64,000 nucleotides of DNA, from NCBI GenBank assembly GCA_964235705.1, contig CAXSDP010000001.1, positions 1 to 64,000 on the forward strand. The letters are read 5' to 3'. This DNA is from RH-AL1 sp964235705. GTDB lineage: Bacteria; Pseudomonadota; Alphaproteobacteria; Rhizobiales; Beijerinckiaceae. The notes beneath the pieces were generated by a model. It was given only the letters and a program-made list of their open reading frames with translations, did not search any database and had not been told where the DNA came from. The first letter of the stretch is position 1. Every line of letters starts with the position of its first letter. A program made the position numbers and the translations under genes. Shown piece after piece: positions 43,216-53,292 of the stretch.

Positions 43216-44807
43216 TCAGCCGCCGAAGCGCGCCGCCTCTTCCGCCGCCCGGAACAGGCCGCGAGCCTTGTTGCGGCACTCCTGCAGCTCGCTGGCCGGG
43301 TCGGAATCGGCGACGATCCCGGCGCCGGCCTGGACGTGCATGACGCCGTCCTTCACCACCGCCGTGCGCAGCACGATGCAGGTGTCCATCTCGCCGCCCG
43401 CGCCGAAGTAGCCGACGCAGCCGGCGTAGATCCCGCGCTTGTCGGTTTCCAGCTCGTCGATGATCTCCATCGCGCGCACCTTCGGGGCGCCGGACACCGT
43501 GCCGGCCGGGAAGCCGGCGGCGAGCGCGTCGATCGTGTCGCGGCGGGGGTCGAGCTTGCCCTCGACGTTGGACACGATGTGCATGACGTGGCTGTAGCGC
43601 TCGATGGCGAAGCGCTCGGTGACGCTCACGGTGCCGATCCGCGCCACGCGTCCCACGTCGTTGCGGCCGAGGTCGAGCAGCATGAGGTGCTCGGCGCATT
43701 CCTTCTCGTCGGCGAGCAGGTCGGCGGCCAGCGCCTCGTCCTCGGCGCGGGACGCGCCGCGTCCCCGCGTGCCGGCGATCGGCCGTATGGTGACGACGCC
43801 ATCGCGCACCCGGACCAGGATCTCGGGTGACGAGCAGACGATCTGGAACCCGCCGAAATCGAGGTAGCATAGGAACGGCGCGGGATTGACCCGCCGCAGC
43901 GCCCGGTAGAGCGCGAAGGGCGGCAACGGGAACCGCGCGGAGAAGCGCTGCGACAGCACCACCTGGAAGATGTCGCCGGCGGCGATGTAGTCCTTCGCGC
44001 GCGCCACCATCGCGAGGTAGCGTTCGGGGGCCGTGTTGGAGACGGGCGAAGCGAGGGACGCTTCGGTCGCGGTTCCGGCCCGGGTGACGGTGCCGTGCGT
44101 GAGCGGCCCTTCGAGCGTGCGCACGACCGCGGCGAGGCGCCGTTCCGCCGCCGCGTAGGCGGTGGCGGCGTCGACGTCGCCGCGCGGGCGCACGGGTGTC
44201 ACCACGGCGATCTCGTCCCGCACCGTGTCGAACACCAGCGTGATCGTCGGCCGCATGAACAGTGAGTCGGGCACGCCGATCGGGTCGGGCTTGGCCGGCG
44301 GGAGCCGTTCCATCTCCCGGACCATGTCGTAACCGAGGTAGCCGAACACGCCGGCCGCCATCGGGGGCAGGCGATCCTCGACGCCGGCGATGCGCGACTC
44401 GGCGATCAGCGCCCTCAGCGCCGCGAGCGGCGGCTCGGNNNNNNNNNNNNNNNNNNNNNNNNNNNNNNNNNNNNNNNNNNNNNNNNNNNNNNNNNNNNNN
44501 NNNNNNNNNNNNNNNNNNNNNNNNNNNNNNNNNNNNNNTGGGCGATCTCGGCACGGGCGATCTCGGCATGCCCCGCGCTCGCGCGGAAGATCACGTCCGG
44601 ATCGAGGCCGATCATCGAGTACCGGGCGCGCGCGACGCCGCCCTCGACCGATTCGAGCAGGAAGCACCGACCCGCTCGCTCGGCCGATAATTTGAGGAAG
44701 GCGGACACCGGCGTTTCCAGGTCGGCGATCAGGCGGGTGGTGACCAGCACCACCTCGCCGGCGCGGTAACGTTCGGTGAAGGGACCGAGGGCCGGTTCGC
44801 TCGCCAT
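43216..44807 (-). CDS. trpE: Anthranilate synthase component I (interrupted by a scaffold gap)
   Basis: The enzyme makes anthranilate from chorismate for tryptophan synthesis. The N-terminal part (44807 down to 44539) reads RYRAGEVVLVTTRLIADLETPVSAFLKL. After the gap the chorismate-binding domain contains GDIFQVVLSQRFSARF, SSPEILVRV, PIAGTRGRG, LMLLDLGRNDVGRV, and the GTVSGAPKVRAMEIIDELE segment. The two halves lie in different frames across exactly 100 N, so the gap length is a placeholder. A 15-bp repeat (ARAEI units) abuts the gap. The start codon overlaps the ppiD stop. No trpG is adjacent. Confidence 0.92.
44439..44538. other. Scaffold gap of 100 N
   Basis: Exactly 100 undetermined bases, the conventional unknown-length filler, lie within trpE. 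The right flank is a 15-bp tandem repeat, a likely reason for the failed assembly. Confidence 0.95.
44540..44569. repeat. 15-bp tandem repeat beside the scaffold gap in trpE
   Basis: Two 15-base units (44540-44554 and 44555-44569) match at 14 of 15 positions and encode a repeated ARAEI-like pentapeptide on the minus strand. More copies may lie in the unsequenced gap. Confidence 0.75.
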
Positions 44808-46723
44808 CAGCTGCCGTTGTCGTCGCCGCCGAGCGCGGCCTGCAGCGCCTGCTGGTTCACCTTGACGCCGACCTCGCCCTGCACGGCGGCGAGGTATTGC
44901 GCGAGCACGTCGTCGAGCACGCCGTTCTCGACCTGCGCGACCATCTTGGCGCCGGTCGGATCGGCGAGGTTAGGCGGGGGGACGCGCGCGGCGTCGATGG
45001 TGAAGATCACGCGGCCGCCGTCGGCTTGCGGGCTCGATCCCGCCTTGCCGACGGCCACGTCGAAGAACGGCGTCGTCGTTTGGCGGGGCAGGGCGGGGCC
45101 GCCCAGTCGGCCGACGTCGCGCGCCATCATGACCGGTGCGCCGCCGTTGGCGGCGGCCTCTTCCGGCAATGTCTTGCCGCCCGCCTCGATCGCGGCGACG
45201 ATCGTGTCGGCGGCGGCGGCGAGGCGCCGTGTGGCCTCATCCGCGCGCCAATCCGCCTCGACCTGCGCTTTCACGTCGGCGAAGGGCCGCTTGTGGGACG
45301 GATCGATGCCGGCGACCTCGTACCAGACGTCGCCGCCATCGACCGTCGGGATCACCTCCGTGTCCGCGCCGACGTCGGTCGCGAAGGCGGCCTTCAGCAC
45401 GGCCGGACCGTCGACCAGCGCTTCCACCGGATGGCCGTCCCGGCCGTACCCCTTCGCGTCGATCGCCTCGACAACGCGGGCCTTCAGGCCGGCGCCCGCG
45501 GCCGCCTCGGCCAGCGTCTTGCCGGCGCCGCGCGCGTCCTCGACCTTGTCGCGCAGGCGCGTCACCTCCGCCTTGGCGCGGGACACGGCCAGTTCATCCC
45601 GCAACTGCGCCGCGACCTCGCTCAGCGGCTGCTGGCGTCCCGGCAAGATGCCGGCGACGTGGACCAGTACCGGTCCGAACCCGCTCGACACCGGCGCGCT
45701 GGTCCCCCCGTCCGGGAGCGCGAAGGCGGCATCGCCGACGGTCTTGGAGGCGACCTCGTCACGGGTCATCGGTCCCAGCGTGATGTCGGACGAGCGCTTC
45801 CCCTCGTCGGCGGCGAGGGCATCGAAGCCCTCGCCGCCGACGAGCTTGGCCTTCGCGGCGTCCGCCGCCGCCGTGCTGGGGAAGACGAGTTGCTGCAGCG
45901 TCCGCTTCTCGGGCGTCGTGAACCGGGTGGCCTTCACCTCGTCGTAGGACTTGGCGACGTCGGCGTCACTGATCGCGGCCGGCTTCACCAAGTCGACCGG
46001 GACGATCGAGAGGACGGTGAGCTTGCGATACTCGGGCGCGGTGAAGGCGCCGGCCCGCTCGTCGTAATAGCTTCGTAGGTCCTTGTCGCTCGGCGCGGGG
46101 ATCGAGGCGGGGGCGGGGCGCGGCAGCACGAAGAAGGTGATGTCGCGCACCTCCGACCGGAAACGGTCGATCGCCCCCGTCATCGCCGCCGGGAGTTCGA
46201 GGCCGCCGACGACCGCGTCTGACACGTCGGCCCGCCGCATGCTCGCGCGCTGCTCCTTGACGTAGGAGGCCTCGCTGACCGCGTTGAGGCTCAGGAGCTC
46301 GTGGAAGCGGTTGGCGTCGAACTGTCCGTTGTCACCTTTGAACAGTGGGTCGGCGACGATCGCGCGACCGACATCCTTGTCGCCGACGACGACGCCGAGC
46401 CTGGCCGCCTCGGCCCCGAGCACCGCGTCGCTGAGGAGGTGGGACAGGACCTGCCGGTCGAGGCCGAGCGCGCGGGCCTCGGTGTTGGTGATGCCGCGTT
46501 TCTGCTGCTGCTGGAGGCGCTGGAGCTGATTCTGGTAGGCGCCGCGGTAATCGTCCACGGTGATGGCGTCGCTTCCCACCTGCGCCAGCTGGTCGGCGTT
46601 GAAGTTGGTGAAGCGGTCGCCGATGCCCCAGACCGCGAAGCTGAGGATGATGAAGCCCAGCACCACGGCCATGATGGAGCGGCCGATCCAACTTTGCGAC
46701 AGGGCCCGCATCTGGTTGAGCAT
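44807..46723 (-). CDS. ppiD: Peptidyl-prolyl isomerase PpiD-like (SurA N-terminal domain)
   Basis: This 638-residue membrane-anchored periplasmic chaperone helps outer-membrane and secreted proteins fold. One membrane segment lies near the N terminus (IGRSIMAVVLGFIILSFAVWGIGDRF, about 13-38). A SurA-type N domain, a parvulin-like PPIC region (about 250-360) and a second helical domain follow. The start at 46723 places MLNQMRALSQSW first. The stop overlaps the trpE ATG (TGATG), so the genes are coupled, an order often seen in Rhizobiales. It is divergent from tpiA. Confidence 0.92.
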   Translation of the reverse strand: MLNQMRALSQSWIGRSIMAVVLGFIILSFAVWGIGDRFTNFNADQLAQVGSDAITVDDYRGAYQNQLQRLQQQQKRGITNTEARALGLDRQVLSHLLSDAVLGAEAARLGVVVGDKDVGRAIVADPLFKGDNGQFDANRFHELLSLNAVSEASYVKEQRASMRRADVSDAVVGGLELPAAMTGAIDRFRSEVRDITFFVLPRPAPASIPAPSDKDLRSYYDERAGAFTAPEYRKLTVLSIVPVDLVKPAAISDADVAKSYDEVKATRFTTPEKRTLQQLVFPSTAAADAAKAKLVGGEGFDALAADEGKRSSDITLGPMTRDEVASKTVGDAAFALPDGGTSAPVSSGFGPVLVHVAGILPGRQQPLSEVAAQLRDELAVSRAKAEVTRLRDKVEDARGAGKTLAEAAAGAGLKARVVEAIDAKGYGRDGHPVEALVDGPAVLKAAFATDVGADTEVIPTVDGGDVWYEVAGIDPSHKRPFADVKAQVEADWRADEATRRLAAAADTIVAAIEAGGKTLPEEAAANGGAPVMMARDVGRLGGPALPRQTTTPFFDVAVGKAGSSPQADGGRVIFTIDAARVPPPNLADPTGAKMVAQVENGVLDDVLAQYLAAVQGEVGVKVNQQALQAALGGDDNGS

Positions 46724-46835
46724 GGTTCGGTCCCTGAGCGGCGTGGCCAGCTCCGAAGGGGCGGCCGCAACACCGTGCTGACGCAAGCGCGGCGCGATTG
46801 CAACCTTTGCGGCGCGCGCCGGCGATGGTAACGGG

Positions 46836-47699
46836 GTGGACGCGACCACCGACGAGCAGATGAGGGCCACACGCTTGCCGCAATCCCGGGACGAGGAGGC
46901 ACCGGCGCTGCGGCCGCTGGTGGCAGGGAACTGGAAGATGAACGGCCTGCGCGCCGACCTGGCCGAGATCGTCGGCATCCGCGACGCCGTCGAGGCCGGG
47001 CGGGCGGGGGCGGCCGAGGTGTTGGTGTGCCCGCCGGCGACGCTGCTGCGCGCCGCCGCCGATTTGGCGGGCGGATCGGCGTTGAAGGTCGGCGGCCAGA
47101 ACTGCCATCGCGCGGAAGCGGGAGCGCACACCGGCGACGTCGCGCCGGGCATGTTGGTCGACGCCGGCGCGACCTACGTCATCCTCGGCCACTCGGAACG
47201 TCGCGCCGACCACGGCGAAACCAACGTCGCGGTTCGCGCCAAGGCCGTGAGCGCGATGGCCGCCGGCCTGACCGCCATCATCTGCGTCGGCGAAACGAAG
47301 GCCGACCGCGACGCCGAGCAGGCGCTCGCCGTCGTGCGCCGCCAGCTCCAGGGATCGCTCCCCGTTCAGGCCGGGGCGGAGCGCCTCGTCATCGCCTACG
47401 AGCCGATCTGGGCGATCGGCACCGGCATCACGCCGACGCTCGGGGACATCGAGGAGATGCACGCCTTCATCCGTTCCGAACTCCGGCGCCTCTTCCCCGA
47501 AGGCGGCGAACGGGTGCGCCTGCTCTACGGCGGCTCGGTCAAGCCGACCAACGCCGCCGAGCTCCTCCGTCTCGCCAACGTGGATGGCGCGCTGGTCGGC
47601 GGCGCCAGCCTCAAGGCGGCTGACTTCATGGGAATCGCCGGCACCTACGCGGCTTGGGTGCCGGGATCGCGGACCTTTGGGGTCAAGGCTTCGGCTTGA
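46836..47699 (+). CDS. tpiA: Triosephosphate isomerase
   Basis: This glycolytic TIM-barrel enzyme has the catalytic lysine in AGNWKMNG, histidine in YVILGHSERR, glutamate in AYEPIWAIGTG, and the phosphate loop LYGGSVKPTNA. The GTG at 46836 gives 287 residues. An ATG at 46860 gives 279 and is equally plausible, since about 25-30 residues precede the conserved start either way. It converges on a DUF1330 gene 18 bases later. Confidence 0.95.
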   Translation: MDATTDEQMRATRLPQSRDEEAPALRPLVAGNWKMNGLRADLAEIVGIRDAVEAGRAGAAEVLVCPPATLLRAAADLAGGSALKVGGQNCHRAEAGAHTGDVAPGMLVDAGATYVILGHSERRADHGETNVAVRAKAVSAMAAGLTAIICVGETKADRDAEQALAVVRRQLQGSLPVQAGAERLVIAYEPIWAIGTGITPTLGDIEEMHAFIRSELRRLFPEGGERVRLLYGGSVKPTNAAELLRLANVDGALVGGASLKAADFMGIAGTYAAWVPGSRTFGVKASA

Positions 47700-47717
47700 C
47701 GATCAGGTTTCAAACCG

Positions 47718-48125
47718 TCAGTCCAGCTTCTCGACGAGGTAGGTGTCGACATCGACCACCTTTTCCCGGGCCGTCTTCAGCTCGGCCACGGTGGGCGAGG
47801 CTAGCCAGTTGCGGGCGTCCTGCACGCTGGGGAAGCTGATCACGGACAGTGTCGAGGGACCGCCGCCGAAGATGGACGGCATCTTCTCGCGCTTCAGGAA
47901 CTCGCCCTTGAAGTCCTTCAGGCTGTCACGGACCTTGGCGGAGAGGGCGGGGAACTTCTCCTGGTCGCGGACCTGGAACTGGTAGAGGACGAAGGCGGAG
48001 GAGTCCGGCGGCGCCACCTTCTGCGCGAAGGCCGGGCTCGCGAGCAAGGTCGGGAGCGTCAGGGCGAAGGTCGGCGAGGCCAGCATCAGGCCGGCGGCCA
48101 AACCGCAACGGACGGTCTTATTCAT
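47718..48125 (-). CDS. Exported DUF1330 domain protein
   Basis: This 135-residue protein has a signal peptide (MNKTVRCGLAAGLMLASPTFALTLPTLLASPAFA) cleaved before QKVAPPD. The rest is a dimeric alpha/beta-barrel DUF1330 domain: AFVLYQFQVRDQEKFPALSAKVRDSLKDFKGEFLKRE, then FPSVQDARNWLASPTVAELKTARE. Most relatives are cytoplasmic, so the export signal is notable. The function is unknown. It lies between tpiA and secG. Confidence 0.85.
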   Translation of the reverse strand: MNKTVRCGLAAGLMLASPTFALTLPTLLASPAFAQKVAPPDSSAFVLYQFQVRDQEKFPALSAKVRDSLKDFKGEFLKREKMPSIFGGGPSTLSVISFPSVQDARNWLASPTVAELKTAREKVVDVDTYLVEKLD

Positions 48126-48449
48126 GTTCCACTCCCAACGCGTTCGGTGAGCCGGTCGTCGCTCGCGGCGGACCGTACCGTCGCTCGGGACCCGGCACAA
48201 ACGCGAAACGACTCGTGACGTCGTCCAGGTGCGTCCGTGGCATTTCCGTCCCAGTGCCGCCGCGGGGCACGATGGGCCGATGCGCGACCAACCGCGTTGC
48301 GGTTCGGGCGGAGTTCTTCTAGAACGCCGGCTCGGGTGTGCCGGCTTGGGTGTGCCTATTCGAGCGCGCCGGCTTGGGCGTGAGCGCCTCCTCCTCCATC
48401 CTCTTGGCGTAGCGTCGCGTGGCGCCGCTTCGCGCGGGTAGCCTATTCG
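48126..48449. other. Divergent region between DUF1330 gene and secG with 14-base repeats
   Basis: The 324 bp contain three near-identical 14-base units in the secG leader at 48326-48339, 48340-48353 and 48368-48381 (GCCGGCTTGGGTGT with one or two changes). I see no gene. Promoters for both flanking genes should lie here but are not distinct. Confidence 0.6.
48326..48381 (+). repeat. 14-base repeats in the secG leader
   Basis: The first two units are directly adjacent and the third follows after 14 bases. Units differ by one to two bases. Confidence 0.65.
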
Positions 48450-49016
48450 ATGCAGACGGTTTTGATCGTTATCCACCTGATGATCGTGGTCGCCCTCGTG
48501 GCCGTGGTGCTGTTGCAGCGCTCGGAGGGCGGCGCGCTTGGCGTCGGTGGCGGCAGCGGCTTCATGACCGGTCGCGGCCAAGCCAACGTGCTCACCCGTG
48601 CCACCGCGATCCTGGCGACCCTGTTCTTCCTCACCAGCCTCGGCCTGACCCTGCTCGCGAACTACGGCGGCGGCAACAAGTCGGTGCTCGAGGGCATCAT
48701 CCCCGCCGCCGGTGGCCAGCCCGGGGCGACGACGCCGGTCGGCGGTCACGGCACCGTGCTCGACCAACTCCGCAGGATCGAGGACCAGCGGGCCAGTCCG
48801 GGTGCCGCCTCGGGTCGAGCCGACTCCCCCCAGGCGCCCCGGTCGACGGCGACCCCGTCCGCGCCGGCGGCCCCCCCGACTCCGTCCAACGCGACGCCGG
48901 TGCCGAAGGCGGCGCCGGTCGAGCCGACCGGCATACCCTCGGAGCCGGCCGCGCGCGCGCCGTCCGCGCCGGTGCAGGAAAGCCCTGTGCCGGGCCAGCC
49001 GGCGCCGGGCAAGTAA
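48450..49016 (+). CDS. secG: Preprotein translocase subunit SecG
   Basis: This 188-residue SecYEG component has two membrane helices (MQTVLIVIHLMIVVALVAVVLLQ and ATAILATLFFLTSLGLTLLANY). Between them is the conserved loop SEGGALGVGGGSGFMTGRGQANVLTRATA. Typical SecG is 75-120 residues. Here a Pro/Ala-rich disordered tail of about 100 residues (from about 85) is added, as seen in several alphaproteobacteria. It lies upstream of pyrG. Confidence 0.94.
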   Translation: MQTVLIVIHLMIVVALVAVVLLQRSEGGALGVGGGSGFMTGRGQANVLTRATAILATLFFLTSLGLTLLANYGGGNKSVLEGIIPAAGGQPGATTPVGGHGTVLDQLRRIEDQRASPGAASGRADSPQAPRSTATPSAPAAPPTPSNATPVPKAAPVEPTGIPSEPAARAPSAPVQESPVPGQPAPGK

Positions 49017-49176
49017 GCGCCGCCGGTCGATGCGGCGTCGATGTCCGTCCGCGCGGCGTCGATGCCAGGCCGCCGACGATCCGTTAGGGATAACATAAAC
49101 TCTTCCGCTCGCGCTCGGCGCCCACGCCGCATTTGCACTCGGCAACCCCGGCGAAAACCGTTAAGGCTCGCGGCCC

Positions 49177-50805
<1,629 letters not shown>

Positions 50806-50839
50806 CCGGGCGCGCCCGACGCGAGGCCCGGCAGGGCCG

Positions 50840-52525
50840 CTATTCGGCGGCGACCGGCAGGGGAAGGCGCGTCCCGTCGGGCTGACGGGGCCGCGCCGGG
50901 TCGAGCCCGGCGTCGATCTCGGCGATGCGACGATCCATGTCCGCGACGACGAAGCGCGTGAAACGTCCGACGTGCAGGTACATCACGATGTTCATCGTCA
51001 CGACTTCGACGGCGCGGGGATTGCGCGACAGTACGAACACCATGAAACGCCAGAACGGCAAGGTCATGTCGGGGCGGCGCAGCGTGATCTCGACGGCGAC
51101 GCCGGTGAAGATCCGGAGGTTGCGTAGCCAGTGACGGATGTCGAGGCGCACGGGCAGGCGAGGTCGCACCAGCTTGCCGGTCATGCGGCGCAAGCGCCCG
51201 AAGAAGGCTTCCGCCGACTGCACGTCGATCAGCACGTTCCGGTAATCGAGCAGGATGTCGCGGCGGGGCCGCAGCGTTTGGAAGTTCAGTCCCGTGGTGC
51301 ACTGGTCGCCGCTGCCTTCGGGCGCTTGCGACCAGCCCTCCAGGCTCCGCCCCTCCTTGGCGATGCGCCGCTGCAGCTGCGTGTTCGGCAGCACCGTGAG
51401 GAGGCCGATCATCGCGATCGGGATGTCCGTGTCCTCGATCGTCTTCGTCATCGCCGCGGCGACGCCGTCCCCCTCCGTGTCGAAGCCGACGATGAAACCG
51501 GCGATCGCGTAGAGACCGGCGGCGTAGATGCGGTCGACGCTGGCGGCGATGCTGCGGCGGGTGTTCTGCTTCTTCTGCATCGAGATCAGGGTGGCGGAGT
51601 CGCCGCTCTCGATCCCCATGAACACCACGAAGAAGTTCGCGTCGCGCATCATCGCGAGCAGCTCCTCGTCGTCGGCCAAGTTGAGCGACGCCTCGGTCGA
51701 GAACATGAAGGGGTAGCCGTGCTCGCGCTGCCAGCCTTTCAGCTCGGGCAGGAAGAGCTTCAGCGCCTTCTTGTTGCCGATGAGGTTGTCGTCGACGAAG
51801 TCGACGTGGCCGCGATGGCCGAGTTCGAGGAGCCTGTCGAGTTCGGCGAGGATCTGCGGCGTGGTCTTGGTGCGCGGCACGCGCCCGTAGAGCTCGATGA
51901 TGTCGCAGAACTCGCAAGTGAACGGGCAGCCGCGCGAGAACTGCACGCCGATGTAGAGGTAATCGGCGCATCTGATCAGGTCCCACCGCGGCACCGGGGT
52001 CGTCGTGACGTCGGCCTTGAACTTCTCCGCCGCGAAGCGTCCGCTCCGCGCCCCATCCCGCCAAGCCGCGATGAACGACGCGAGGATACCCTCCGCCTCG
52101 CCCAGAACGAGGAAGTCCGCCGCCTCGTAGATGTCCGGGCGAGACGTGGCGTCGGGTCCGCCGACGCAGACCGGGACGCGCGCCGCGCGGCACCGCTCGA
52201 TGACGACCAGGGCGTGGTCGGCCTGCGGCAGCATCCCCCCGGTCATGACGAGGTCCGCCCAGGCCAGGTCGGCGTCGCCGAGCGTTTCGGTGTTGCAGTT
52301 GACGAGCTTGCAGTGCCACGCCGCCGGTAGCATGGCCGCGACGGTCAGGAGGCCGAGCGGCGGCGACGGGGCTCGGGCGCCGGAAACCTCGCAGGTGTCC
52401 TTCAGCGCCCAGAAGGAGTTCGGGTTGAACCGGGGGAAGACGAGGAGCACCTTGATGGGTGGGTCCCCGTGATCCGGCGGTCCCCGCGCCATGATGCCGG
52501 GGTGAGGCGAACCTACCTTGGTCAT
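50840..52525 (-). CDS. B12-binding radical SAM protein with DUF4070 domain (HpnP paralogue)
   Basis: This protein of up to 561 residues has a cobalamin-binding domain (about 20-150; PPLGLLTVAAMLPAAWHCKLVNCN and VGGPDATSRPDIYEAADFLVLGEAE). The radical SAM core carries Cys200, Cys204 and Cys207 (GCPFTCEFCD), followed by IIELYGRVPRTKTTPQILAELD and FVDDNLIGNKKALKLFLPEL. It is a distant paralogue of the HpnP-like protein at 38 kb. Substrate unknown; methylation of a lipid or other unactivated carbon is possible. The start may be 52525 or the ATG at 52492. Confidence 0.85.
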   Translation of the reverse strand: MTKVGSPHPGIMARGPPDHGDPPIKVLLVFPRFNPNSFWALKDTCEVSGARAPSPPLGLLTVAAMLPAAWHCKLVNCNTETLGDADLAWADLVMTGGMLPQADHALVVIERCRAARVPVCVGGPDATSRPDIYEAADFLVLGEAEGILASFIAAWRDGARSGRFAAEKFKADVTTTPVPRWDLIRCADYLYIGVQFSRGCPFTCEFCDIIELYGRVPRTKTTPQILAELDRLLELGHRGHVDFVDDNLIGNKKALKLFLPELKGWQREHGYPFMFSTEASLNLADDEELLAMMRDANFFVVFMGIESGDSATLISMQKKQNTRRSIAASVDRIYAAGLYAIAGFIVGFDTEGDGVAAAMTKTIEDTDIPIAMIGLLTVLPNTQLQRRIAKEGRSLEGWSQAPEGSGDQCTTGLNFQTLRPRRDILLDYRNVLIDVQSAEAFFGRLRRMTGKLVRPRLPVRLDIRHWLRNLRIFTGVAVEITLRRPDMTLPFWRFMVFVLSRNPRAVEVVTMNIVMYLHVGRFTRFVVADMDRRIAEIDAGLDPARPRQPDGTRLPLPVAAE

Positions 52526-52737
52526 CGGCGTGACCGCCCCCTCGCGGGCGGACGACCCTTACCGCGCGTCGCCATCCCGGTGATCGCCGCACGTGCCACC
52601 CACTGCCGAGGACGGCAGATCCGCAGTGGACTCTCGCACGACATCACAGTCCAATACTCAACATATATTAGTTCTTCCCGATCCAAACGCTATGTTGCGC
52701 CCGGTTCAAGGCAAATACAAGCCGCGTGAAATCGTGG

Positions 52738-52743
52738 ATTATA
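52738..52743 (-). promoter_or_regulatory. Possible -10 element in an AT-rich patch upstream of the radical SAM gene
   Basis: A perfect TATAAT on the minus strand lies in an unusually AT-rich patch (about 52630-52760), some 210 bases before the 52525 start. No good -35 is present 17 bases upstream. Confidence 0.25.
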
Positions 52744-52812
52744 GCTCGCATGATTATCGAGGGATCGCGGGCGCCCTCGACCTGGATGCGCCGGCGCGCC
52801 CGTCGGGCCGCC

Positions 52813-53280
52813 TCAACCCCTGCCGCGGTATGACGGCACGCCCTGGTCGGGCACCCAAAGTCCCTCGGGCGCGGCGCCGGTCTGCCAGAACACGTCTATG
52901 GGGATGCCGCCGCGTGGGTACCAGTAGCCGCCGATCCGCAGCCACGTCGGGGAAAGCAGCGCGACGAGGTCCTTGCCGATGCGCACCGTGCAATCCTCGT
53001 GGAAGGCGCCGTGATTACGGAACGCACCGAGGTAGAGCTTCAACGATTTCGATTCGACCAGCCATGCCCCGGGCAGGTAATCGATGACGAGATGGGCGAA
53101 GTCGGGTTGCCCCGTCACCGGACACAGCGAGGTGAACTCCGGCGCGGTGAAGCGCGCGAGGTAGGCGGTGCCGGGATGGGGGTTGGGGACGCGGTCAAGC
53201 TTCGCCTCCCCCGGCGAGGCGGGCAGGGCGGCGTGACGTCCCAGGATGCCGGGTGACGTGGTCTCGTGAGGATCGGCCAT
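52813..53280 (-). CDS. queF: NADPH-dependent 7-cyano-7-deazaguanine reductase QueF (short form)
   Basis: This 155-residue tunnelling-fold enzyme reduces preQ0 to preQ1 in queuosine synthesis. The catalytic cysteine lies in FTSLCPVTGQPDFAH, the substrate-binding glutamate in VESKSLKLYLGAFRNHGAFHED, and the acid aspartate in HEDCTV. The short unimodular type fits the length. It starts 12 bases after the stop of an exported unknown protein, so it may share its transcript. Other queuosine genes are not nearby. Confidence 0.96.
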   Translation of the reverse strand: MADPHETTSPGILGRHAALPASPGEAKLDRVPNPHPGTAYLARFTAPEFTSLCPVTGQPDFAHLVIDYLPGAWLVESKSLKLYLGAFRNHGAFHEDCTVRIGKDLVALLSPTWLRIGGYWYPRGGIPIDVFWQTGAAPEGLWVPDQGVPSYRGRG

Positions 53281-53292
53281 GAGGACCCTGTC

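Noticed and set aside
52526..52812. preQ1 or other riboswitch near queF
   Set aside because: The AT-rich patch lies downstream of queF, not in its leader, and I could not draw a preQ1 aptamer from it. It is more likely promoter sequence for the radical SAM gene.
52593..53087. 164-codon plus-strand frame opposite queF
   Set aside because: It is antisense to queF and its C-terminal half is Arg-rich shadow sequence. Only its AT-rich first part looks different and is probably regulatory DNA.
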